Assembly (NCBI GenBank): GCA_945877045.1
Contig: CAMCQW010000156.1
Location: 1-5,073, forward strand
Direction of reading: 5' to 3'
Length of the DNA: 5,073 nt
Source: Chryseobacterium gleum
GTDB lineage: Bacteria > Bacteroidota > Bacteroidia > Flavobacteriales_D > Crocinitomicaceae
Shown: piece after piece, positions 1 through 5,073 of the stretch
Numbering within the stretch: the stretch's first letter is position 1
Layout: each line of letters starts with the position of its first letter
The notes under the pieces: model-generated
The model's database searches: none
The model's input: only the letters and a program-made list of their open reading frames with translations
What the model was told of the DNA's origin: nothing
Translations under genes and position numbers: made by a program

Positions 1-444
1 TTTCGACTTGTTATTTCTGGAAGAACAACGCACTATATTAATAGCTTTGGGGAAAAATTAATCGTACAACACGTAGAAAATGCCTTGTCAAATGTATGCC
101 AACTCGGAAATGCCCAGATAAGAGATTTCACAGTTGGACCCTACTTCAATGACACAGAATCAAATGGAGGACACCATTGGTTGATTGAATTTGACCGCGA
201 ACCGGCCTCACTCATTGATTTTGAAAAAGAACTTGATAATGAGCTGAAAAAATTCAATGCTGACTACGAAGCAAAAAGATATAAAAACATGAATATTGGT
301 TTTCCTAAATTTACTTATTTAACAAAAGGAAGTTTTGAACGTTGGCTGAAAAGCAAGGGCAAATTAGGAGGACAAAACAAAGTTCCGCGTCTCTTGAATA
401 ATAGAACGATAATTGATGAAATACTAGCATTAACAACAGTATGA
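1..444 (+). CDS. GH3 auxin-responsive promoter family protein (acyl-amido synthetase-like), C-terminal part; 5' end outside window
   Basis: The reading frame is open from base 1, so this is the last 147 residues of a larger protein; bacterial members are usually around 500 residues. A TTG at 85 lies inside the frame and is not the start, because the residues before it (FRLVISGRTTHYINSFGEKL, visible 1-20) are already family-like: they match the GH3 segment that joins the adenylate-forming core to the mobile C-terminal domain. Further family-like features are HHWLIEF (59-65), DYEAKRY (88-94) and the conserved tail KSKGKLGGQNKVPR (117-130). Plant GH3 enzymes use ATP to adenylate a carboxylic acid and join it to an amino acid. 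The substrate of the Bacteroidota members is not known to me, so the reaction here is inference. No signal peptide can be judged because the N-terminus is missing. The TGA stop overlaps the next start as ATGA, suggesting translational coupling. The family call is from memory of conserved C-terminal motifs. Confidence 0.85.
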   Translation, partial: FRLVISGRTTHYINSFGEKLIVQHVENALSNVCQLGNAQIRDFTVGPYFNDTESNGGHHWLIEFDREPASLIDFEKELDNELKKFNADYEAKRYKNMNIGFPKFTYLTKGSFERWLKSKGKLGGQNKVPRLLNNRTIIDEILALTTV

Positions 445-1241
445 GGCTTACTCTTTTTATTCTACTACTACTTGTTGAACATTGTTCAGCACAAAACTTC
501 TCGTGGGTAAAAATAAATGAAGTCCCCCTACCTCTAGTTTGTGAATATTGGGAAATAGATGGGCTAGGCAATTATTATTTTGTCAACAATCAACAAATAG
601 AAAAATTTAATGCGCAAGGCAAGATTCTTTACCAAACGAGTACTAAAAAACAAGGTGAAATCAGCCAGTTGATTTATATAAATGCATTAAAAATAATCGT
701 TTTTTCAGAATTACAACAGCAAATTTGTATTCTTGATAATACCCTCACTAACAATGGTAATTGTATATCCTTCGAAAATATAGGTCTTCAAAGCGTTAAA
801 TTAATAGGTAACTCAAACAGACCGAATTTGATTTGGCTTTACGATGAATACAATGCGGGACTTTATTTATTTGATTATGTTACTAATAAGATAATACAAT
901 CAGTTACTAACATGACCAGTATTGTTGGACTTAGCAATGTAAAGCAACTTATAGAAATCGAATCAAACCTTTACGTTCTAGATGCCCAAGGAAAAATAAT
1001 TGTATTTGATCTATTTATGAATCAAAAATTCAACTTTACCATAAATGGAGAGAAAATTTATAATGGAGAGAGATCTATTTCCACTATTGAAAATAATAAA
1101 TTAACGAATTATTCCTTGTTGGGTGAGGTGCTATTTACGCTTGATTTACCCGTTGAATTAGAGGTAATATCGGTTACAGGCAACTATTATTACTTCCAAA
1201 ATAAAAATAAAATCATAAAATTCGAATTGAAAAGAGATTAG
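441..1241 (+). CDS. Exported beta-propeller-like protein of unknown function
   Basis: A 266-residue protein with a clear Sec signal peptide: a short basic start (MR), a hydrophobic run LTLFILLLLV (3-12) and a likely signal-peptidase I site at CSA|QN (after residue 17). Cys15 does not sit in a lipobox, so it is probably not a lipoprotein. The mature part is rich in short beta-strand repeats with turns such as DGLGNYYFVNNQQIEKFNAQGK (start 40), LIWLYDEYNAGLYLFDY (130-146) and NLYVLDAQGKIIVFD (176-190). This spacing is typical of propeller proteins, with perhaps five or six degenerate blades and no catalytic motif. It likely acts in the periplasm or at the outer membrane. The ATG is within ATGA, overlapping the GH3 stop by 4 bp, with no visible Shine-Dalgarno sequence, which is normal for this phylum. 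I recognise the general type but cannot name a function; a scaffold or assembly role is only a guess. Confidence 0.8.
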   Translation: MRLTLFILLLLVEHCSAQNFSWVKINEVPLPLVCEYWEIDGLGNYYFVNNQQIEKFNAQGKILYQTSTKKQGEISQLIYINALKIIVFSELQQQICILDNTLTNNGNCISFENIGLQSVKLIGNSNRPNLIWLYDEYNAGLYLFDYVTNKIIQSVTNMTSIVGLSNVKQLIEIESNLYVLDAQGKIIVFDLFMNQKFNFTINGEKIYNGERSISTIENNKLTNYSLLGEVLFTLDLPVELEVISVTGNYYYFQNKNKIIKFELKRD

Positions 1242-1243
1242 CA

Positions 1244-1255
1244 CATTAATTAATG
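1244..1255. repeat. 12-bp perfect palindrome CATTAATTAATG
   Basis: This self-complementary 12-mer starts three bases after the stop of the exported propeller gene, in the 54-bp gap before the deoxynucleoside kinase. A further ATTAAT half-repeat follows at 1259-1264, separated from the palindrome's last ATTAAT by GCTG. It could be an operator or upstream promoter element. In such AT-rich DNA it could also be chance, and the stem is too weak in G and C to be a convincing terminator. Confidence 0.35.
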
Positions 1256-1267
1256 CTGATTAATTCT

Positions 1268-1275
1268 TATTTTAG
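1268..1275 (+). promoter_or_regulatory. Possible Bacteroidota-type -7 promoter element before the deoxynucleoside kinase gene
   Basis: TATTTTAG resembles the Bacteroidota primary-sigma -7 consensus TAnnTTTG with one mismatch, and it ends 20 bases before the ATG at 1296, a usual leader length. The -33 TTG is missing: TTA occurs at about the right distance, within the palindrome. It sits in the only gap of the left-hand gene cluster large enough to hold a promoter, so a promoter for the kinase and hldD here is plausible but weakly supported. Confidence 0.3.
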
Positions 1276-1295
1276 CAATCTTAAACAAATAGATT

Positions 1296-1910
1296 ATGCA
1301 TGTTGCGATAGCCGGAAATATTGGCGCAGGAAAAACCACTTTAACAAACTTACTAGCAAAGCATTATGCTTGGGAAACACATTATGAAGATGTTGATCAA
1401 AATCCCTATTTAAATGACTTTTACGAAGATATGCAACGCTGGTCTTTTAATCTTCAAATCTATTATTTGAATAGTAGATTCATGCAGATTCAGGACATTA
1501 GAAATACGGAAGGCACAGTTATTCAAGATCGAACCATTTATGAGGATGCTTTTATTTTTGCACCTAATTTGCATTCCATGGGATTAATGACCACCCGTGA
1601 TTTTGAAAATTACTTTACCCTTTTCAATTTAATGGATTCGTTTGTTAGTCCGCCAGATTTATTGATCTATTTAAGAGCAAGTGTTCCTACCTTGGTAAAC
1701 CACATACAAAAAAGAGGCAGGGACTACGAAGAGAGTATACGATTAGATTATCTTAAAAGACTGAATGAGCGGTACGAAGCGTGGATTTCAACCTATGATA
1801 AAGGTAAATTGCTCATTATAGATATTGACAACAATAACTTTACAGAGAGTCAAGAAGATTTAGGAAAAATAATCAACTCCATAGACGCTGAAATAAACGG
1901 TTTATTTTAA
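1296..1910 (+). CDS. Deoxynucleoside kinase (dNK family; deoxyadenosine/deoxyguanosine kinase-like)
   Basis: A full-length 204-residue cytoplasmic enzyme expected to transfer the gamma-phosphate of ATP to the 5'-hydroxyl of a deoxynucleoside, the first step of salvage to dNMP. Visible motifs in order are the P-loop GNIGAGKTT (7-15); HYEDVDQNPYLNDFYED (29-45), where the acidic residue after the second strand (Glu31) is in the position of the family's catalytic base; the aromatic helix MQRWSFNLQIYYLNSRF (46-62) lining the nucleoside pocket; the DRTIYEDA motif (78-85), equivalent to DRS/ERS; and the arginine-rich lid KRGRDYEESI (139-148). Length and motifs match bacterial dAK/dGK enzymes rather than thymidine kinase. 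Which base it prefers cannot be read from the sequence. The ATG is the natural start, placing the P-loop six residues in. The hldD gene follows after 5 bp, so the two are likely cotranscribed. Confidence 0.93.
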   Translation: MHVAIAGNIGAGKTTLTNLLAKHYAWETHYEDVDQNPYLNDFYEDMQRWSFNLQIYYLNSRFMQIQDIRNTEGTVIQDRTIYEDAFIFAPNLHSMGLMTTRDFENYFTLFNLMDSFVSPPDLLIYLRASVPTLVNHIQKRGRDYEESIRLDYLKRLNERYEAWISTYDKGKLLIIDIDNNNFTESQEDLGKIINSIDAEINGLF

Positions 1911-1915
1911 ACTAA

Positions 1916-2881
1916 ATGATAGTAGTAACTGGAGCTGCGGGATTTATCGGCAGCTGTTTAATCGAGCAACTAAATGCGAAAGGATTAAGTAATATTATTG
2001 CTGTTGATGACTTTAATAGAGCAGACAAAAAAGTAAATTACGCTTTAAAAAACATCAAAGAATTCATTGAACGAAATGATTTTATTGCTTGGTTAGCAAC
2101 CAATGCTTCTAAAGTTGATTTCATTTTTCACATAGGTGCAAGAACAGACACCACAGAAAAAAGTGTGGCCATCTTTAACGAGTTAAATTTGAATTATTCA
2201 AAATCGTTATGGAAAATTTGTACCGAACACCAAGTGCCTTTTGTATATGCAAGTTCAGCAGCCACCTATGGATTGGGAGAATTTGGCTACCAAGATGACC
2301 ACGCGCTGATCCCCCAATTAAAACCATTAAACCCTTATGGAGAATCAAAACAAGATTTTGATTGTTGGGTCTTAGAACAAGCGCAACAACCTCCTTTTTG
2401 GGCTGGACTTAAATTCTTCAATGTTTATGGACCAAATGAATACCATAAAGGACGAATGGCGAGTGTCATTTTCCACACATTCCATCAAATAAAAGAAAAA
2501 GGTGAAATGCGCTTATTTCGATCGCACAATCCCAAGTATGGAAATGGCGAGCAATTACGTGACTTTATTTACGTGAAGGATGTGGTTTCAGTTTGCTCCT
2601 TTTTAATGGAGAAGCAAGCAGCTAGCGGTATTTACAATTTAGGCTCGGGAAAAGCACGCACATTCATGGATTTGGCATCCCTAACCTTTTTAGCTTTAGG
2701 TCTTAAGCCTAAAATAGATTTCATCGATACACCAGAAGATATCCGATCAACTTACCAATATTTTACAGAAGCAGCTATGTCAAAGTTGATAAAGGCAGGC
2801 TATGATATACCATTTCATTCCTTAGAAGATGGTATTTCAGATTACGTAAAGAATTACTTGATAAAAGAGAAGATTTACTAA
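1916..2881 (+). CDS. hldD: ADP-L-glycero-D-manno-heptose 6-epimerase
   Basis: This is an extended short-chain dehydrogenase (NAD(P)-dependent sugar epimerase) that converts ADP-D-glycero-D-manno-heptose to the L-glycero form, the activated heptose used for the LPS inner core; it acts in the cytoplasm. It is 321 residues against about 310 in Escherichia coli HldD and colinear with it. Visible features are the Rossmann motif TGAAGFIG (5-12), VDDFN (30-34), FHIGARTDTTE (71-81), the YASSAATYG strand (111-119) with the catalytic serine, the YGESK dyad Tyr141/Lys145, FFNVYGPNEYHKGRMASV (167-184), RDFIYVKDV (215-223), YNLGSGKARTF (240-250) and the C-terminal AGYDIPF (294-300). The HKGRMASV stretch separates HldD from generic UDP-glucose 4-epimerases. 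The start lies 5 bp after the kinase stop and the gene ends one base before the stop of the opposing DUF6089 gene. No other heptose-pathway gene is in the window. Confidence 0.95.
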   Translation: MIVVTGAAGFIGSCLIEQLNAKGLSNIIAVDDFNRADKKVNYALKNIKEFIERNDFIAWLATNASKVDFIFHIGARTDTTEKSVAIFNELNLNYSKSLWKICTEHQVPFVYASSAATYGLGEFGYQDDHALIPQLKPLNPYGESKQDFDCWVLEQAQQPPFWAGLKFFNVYGPNEYHKGRMASVIFHTFHQIKEKGEMRLFRSHNPKYGNGEQLRDFIYVKDVVSVCSFLMEKQAASGIYNLGSGKARTFMDLASLTFLALGLKPKIDFIDTPEDIRSTYQYFTEAAMSKLIKAGYDIPFHSLEDGISDYVKNYLIKEKIY

Positions 2882-2882
2882 A

Positions 2883-3749
2883 CTATCTGAGGACGGGACA
2901 TTTGTTTCCTTTCCCTAAACGAATCGTCACCATTCCCCCGCAGTATACATACCAATCTTTGGTTGTTGGATTTCCACGCCTACCAAAGCGCGAATCATTT
3001 AAACTTTGATTGGACAAATCACCAGCCAAGGAACCATATTCATTGGCAATAATGGTGGCATCTGTATACGTTGCAGCTTTGACATCATCGATGTAGTCAG
3101 TGAAAGTTTTCCGTATAGCCACGTCAAAATTAAATGTGACATTTTTACCAATTGAAGCTTTCGCACCTAAACCAAGAGGAATACACACTTGAAACTTTGA
3201 GTATTTTCGCTTACTATTTGCTGATGTACCCTGCCCTTCCGTTCCTAAAGCTTGAAGATCAATTGTTTCGCCATTAATCACAATACTAGGACTCATATAA
3301 AAAACGCCCATTTGAGCCAAGATATAGGCAGTTCCTGCATTTCTTTTTTGTCCAAATTGAAAAGGAAAGTAATGAAATTCTATTCCCCCAGCGACTTCTT
3401 TAATTGGGGATTGGAAGCTCAGATTTCGATTAATCGTGACCGGGTTTTTAGCATCGCTATCATAGGCTTCTACCTTACCCTGAAGATAATTAAATCTCAA
3501 ACTTAGCCTTGAATTTATACTATACCGAAACATTAATCCTCCAGCCCAATTACTTTTATAAAAAGGCTTAAATTTATTTAGATCACCGAGGTAATACATT
3601 TGCCCAATGGAAAATCCAATTTCTGAGCGCGAAAATAAGTTCGCTTGCTGACCATGTGCAAAGGTAAAAACAAAGAAACTAAAAAATATTAAAACCTTAA
3701 TTTTCAAAAGATTAGATGTAAATATAGTGGATTTAGGTGTACATGTCAT
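2883..3749 (-). CDS. DUF6089-family exported protein, probable outer-membrane beta-barrel
   Basis: A 288-residue protein with a signal peptide: basic residues near KIK (16-18), hydrophobic core VLIFFSFFVFTF (19-30) and likely cleavage at AHG|QQ (after 33). The mature part has alternating beta-strand patterns and the hallmarks of the Bacteroidota DUF6089 family: EIGFSIGQMYYLGDLN (43-58), YSINSRLSLRFNY (76-88), RNLSFQSPI (108-116), NGETIDLQALGTEGQG (159-174), RKTFTDYIDDV (213-223), RRGNP (257-261) and DWYVYCGGMVTIRLG (265-279). Members are predicted small outer-membrane barrels of unknown function, so a pore, structural or assembly role is inference. The ATG gives an unusually long 18-residue region before the hydrophobic core. 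An in-frame TTG at 3707-3705 would give the more typical signal peptide (M)KIKVLIFFSFF, so the true start may be there. It lies 9 bp after the WD40 gene and ends tail to tail with hldD. Confidence 0.87.
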   Translation of the reverse strand: MTCTPKSTIFTSNLLKIKVLIFFSFFVFTFAHGQQANLFSRSEIGFSIGQMYYLGDLNKFKPFYKSNWAGGLMFRYSINSRLSLRFNYLQGKVEAYDSDAKNPVTINRNLSFQSPIKEVAGGIEFHYFPFQFGQKRNAGTAYILAQMGVFYMSPSIVINGETIDLQALGTEGQGTSANSKRKYSKFQVCIPLGLGAKASIGKNVTFNFDVAIRKTFTDYIDDVKAATYTDATIIANEYGSLAGDLSNQSLNDSRFGRRGNPTTKDWYVYCGGMVTIRLGKGNKCPVLR

Positions 3750-3758
3750 ATCATATTA

Positions 3759-4661
3759 CTAACAGGACCAACAAATGATTGAATTATCGTCCGAACAAGA
3801 AACGAAAGAATGTTCATTTTGTTTCATTAGTGCATTCACCGAAAAACGATGTCCGCCTTGTTTGGCTTCAATTTTTTGAATCAAGGTCCAAGTTTTTGTA
3901 TCCCAAATTTTTATCGATTTATCACGACTAGCAGTTACCAATAGTTGTCCATCCAATAAGCTCAACATATCATAAATAACAAATCGATGCGCTGGAAACA
4001 TAAAAACGGACTCAAATGTTTTAGCGTTCCAAAGAACCAACTGAGCATCCTTGCCCCCACTCACCAGGATATCATTAGATAGTTCACAGAAGGAAGTCGC
4101 TCCAAGTGCATGATTACCAAAAACAGTAATTTCATTAAAATAGGTGGTGTCAAGTAATTTCAAGGTACCATCTTGGCAACAAAGAACAAGCGATGAATTA
4201 TCTTTTGTCAATACAATTCTTCTTATTTTACCTGCATTTGTTGGTATATTCAGTAATAACTTTAATGAAGTGCAATCCCAAACATTCACATTTCCGTTGC
4301 CATCTGATGAATAAAATTGATGTGTGAGCTTATTCTCACAGATAGAAAAAACGCTAAAATTATGATTTCTCAATTGTGCAATTTCAATCCTATTTTCAAT
4401 ATCAAAAAGGATTAAAATACCTGATTCCAAGCCAACAACAAGTTTCGAGTTATCATCAATTAAAGTAATAGCAAAGGGTGCAGACGGAAGCTTAATCAAA
4501 AATTTATCTTGTACGCCGGTCTTTTTCGACCAACGGGCTACAAATTTATCGCTGCTAGCAGAATAAATATAATCAGTATCCTCAGCAATGGAATAAACGG
4601 GGCCATTATGGCCAGAAATAGCTAAGGAGCTAGAAAATTCATGATAGAAACTATTCGTCAC
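3759..4661 (-). CDS. Cytoplasmic seven-blade WD40-repeat protein
   Basis: A 300-residue protein made almost entirely of WD40 repeats, without signal peptide or membrane segment. Seven blades can be traced: about 17-45 (GHNGPVYSI to ARWS), 53-88 (ending ILILFD), 97-130 (NHNFSVFSI to VNVWD), 138-172 (ending LKLLD), 181-213 (FGNHALGAT to LVLWN), 222-256 (PAHRFVIYDM to IKIWD) and 268-300 (GGHRFSVNAL to IICWSC). The N-terminal strand before the first GH (about 11-16) could close the ring with blade 7, so this is a complete propeller with no extra domain. It is probably a protein-interaction platform; the partner is unknown. The start is GTG: the codon immediately upstream in frame is TGA, and no in-frame ATG occurs until deep inside the protein, so no longer form is possible. 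The start overlaps the comA end by 11 bp, implying coupled translation. WD40 proteins in Bacteroidota vary widely, so function cannot be assigned. Confidence 0.9.
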   Translation of the reverse strand: MTNSFYHEFSSSLAISGHNGPVYSIAEDTDYIYSASSDKFVARWSKKTGVQDKFLIKLPSAPFAITLIDDNSKLVVGLESGILILFDIENRIEIAQLRNHNFSVFSICENKLTHQFYSSDGNGNVNVWDCTSLKLLLNIPTNAGKIRRIVLTKDNSSLVLCCQDGTLKLLDTTYFNEITVFGNHALGATSFCELSNDILVSGGKDAQLVLWNAKTFESVFMFPAHRFVIYDMLSLLDGQLLVTASRDKSIKIWDTKTWTLIQKIEAKQGGHRFSVNALMKQNEHSFVSCSDDNSIICWSC

Positions 4662-5073
4662 TCATAGACATTTCATTCTCATCATTGACATGCTTCAATC
4701 GATCAGCATAATCAGAGGGGAGAAATTCAAAAAATGTATCCCCACGTAATCCCAATCTTAGGCATTCCAATGGAATAATATCATGAGGAGCAATGTTTCC
4801 AAGGTTAACCTCGGCACCAAACAACTTAATGAACCACACTTGTTGATTTTTCTGAGGGGCTTCCCATAAGATACTTTCAGGAGCGACTTTAGCGACAATT
4901 CGATTAATCAACATAGTATGCGCTGTCCCATTCGGACGAAAAACTCCTACGTTACCGGCTTCTCTACCTTCAGCGATTACTTTCCAACTTCCTGCATCCA
5001 ACTCAGCCTTCATAGAATTCACCCATTTACCTGGTGAAATCATTATACCTGAATCTTTGGATCCAACTTCTGA
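4651..5073 (-). CDS. comA: Phosphosulfolactate synthase (ComA family), C-terminal part; 5' end outside window
   Basis: The frame stays open to the right edge, giving 140 visible residues of a protein that is usually about 250-260 long; the ATG at 5043 is internal, because SEVGSKDSGI before it is already conserved. ComA is a TIM-barrel enzyme joining sulfite to phosphoenolpyruvate to make (2R)-phospho-3-sulfolactate, known from coenzyme M synthesis in methanogens and sulfolactate formation in Bacillus. Visible family segments are SEVGSKD (1-7), AGSWKVIAEGREAGNVGVF (27-45), the strand WEAPQKNQQVWFIKLFG (70-86), VNLGNI (89-94) and LECLRLGLRGDTF (102-114), closely like what I recall of the archaeal enzyme. 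After the barrel comes a polar, acidic tail (about 121-140). Bacteroidota do not make coenzyme M, so the product's fate here is open: sulfolactate or another sulfonate is inference. A homologue with a different role (plant HSA32-like) is also possible. Its end overlaps the WD40 start. Confidence 0.88.
   Translation of the reverse strand, partial: SEVGSKDSGIMISPGKWVNSMKAELDAGSWKVIAEGREAGNVGVFRPNGTAHTMLINRIVAKVAPESILWEAPQKNQQVWFIKLFGAEVNLGNIAPHDIIPLECLRLGLRGDTFFEFLPSDYADRLKHVNDENEMSMSDE

Noticed and set aside
85..87. TTG as a start codon for a 119-residue hypothetical protein
   Set aside because: The frame is open back to base 1 and the residues before it carry the GH3 motif, so this is an internal leucine codon.
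441..494. Lipoprotein signal at Cys15 of the exported propeller protein
   Set aside because: The residues before the cysteine (VEH) do not form a lipobox, and CSA|QN is a good signal-peptidase I site.
311..571. Minus-strand open frame of 86 codons
   Set aside because: It lies antisense across the GH3 end and the start of the exported propeller gene, both of which have recognisable protein features. Its own translation shows no domain.
1249..1264. ATTAAT-GCTG-ATTAAT as an intrinsic terminator of the upstream gene pair
   Set aside because: The stem would be only six A/T pairs and no T-run follows directly, so it is too unstable to terminate.
3252..3506. Plus-strand open frame of 84 codons
   Set aside because: It is wholly antisense to the DUF6089 gene, whose family motifs span this region. 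The translation resembles no protein I know.
5041..5043. ATG as the start of a 130-residue protein
   Set aside because: The ten codons upstream to the window edge encode SEVGSKDSGI, conserved in the ComA family, so the protein begins outside the window.
1..5073. tRNA, rRNA, CRISPR repeats, insertion sequences, toxin-antitoxin or phage genes
   Set aside because: I looked on both strands and saw none. The window is nearly filled by ordinary coding sequence with uniform composition.

Overview
The window looks like chromosomal housekeeping DNA from a Bacteroidota bacterium, probably of the Flavobacteriales type. The evidence is AT-rich sequence, start codons without clear Shine-Dalgarno sequences, a DUF6089-type outer-membrane-like protein, a bacterial GH3-family protein, and a small deoxynucleoside kinase next to a heptose epimerase. 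The heptose epimerase also implies a Gram-negative envelope with heptose-containing LPS. The order-level placement is inference from family recognition, not a computed result.

Left half, plus strand (1-2881): four co-directional genes. First is the 3' end of a GH3 acyl-amido-synthetase-like gene, cut by the window start. Its stop overlaps (ATGA) the start of a gene for an exported, propeller-like protein of unknown function. A 54-bp gap follows, holding a 12-bp palindrome and a weak Bacteroidota-type promoter-like element. Then come a deoxynucleoside kinase and, 5 bp later, ADP-L-glycero-D-manno-heptose 6-epimerase (HldD). The last two are almost certainly one transcription unit joining deoxynucleoside salvage and LPS-core precursor synthesis.

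Right half, minus strand (2883-5073): read from the right edge, the window starts inside a phosphosulfolactate synthase (ComA-family) gene whose 5' end lies outside. It overlaps by 11 bp a GTG-started gene for a complete, cytoplasmic seven-blade WD40 propeller. Nine bp later comes a DUF6089-family protein with a signal peptide. These three look like one operon. It meets the left-hand unit tail to tail with one base between the stop codons of hldD and the DUF6089 gene.

I see no mobile element, CRISPR array, tRNA, rRNA, recombination site or toxin-antitoxin pair, and no convincing undescribed system. The most interesting points are two unexplained propeller proteins, each overlapping a metabolic enzyme gene (exported propeller with GH3; WD40 with ComA), and ComA itself in a bacterium of this type. 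No stretch over 300 bases lacks a gene.
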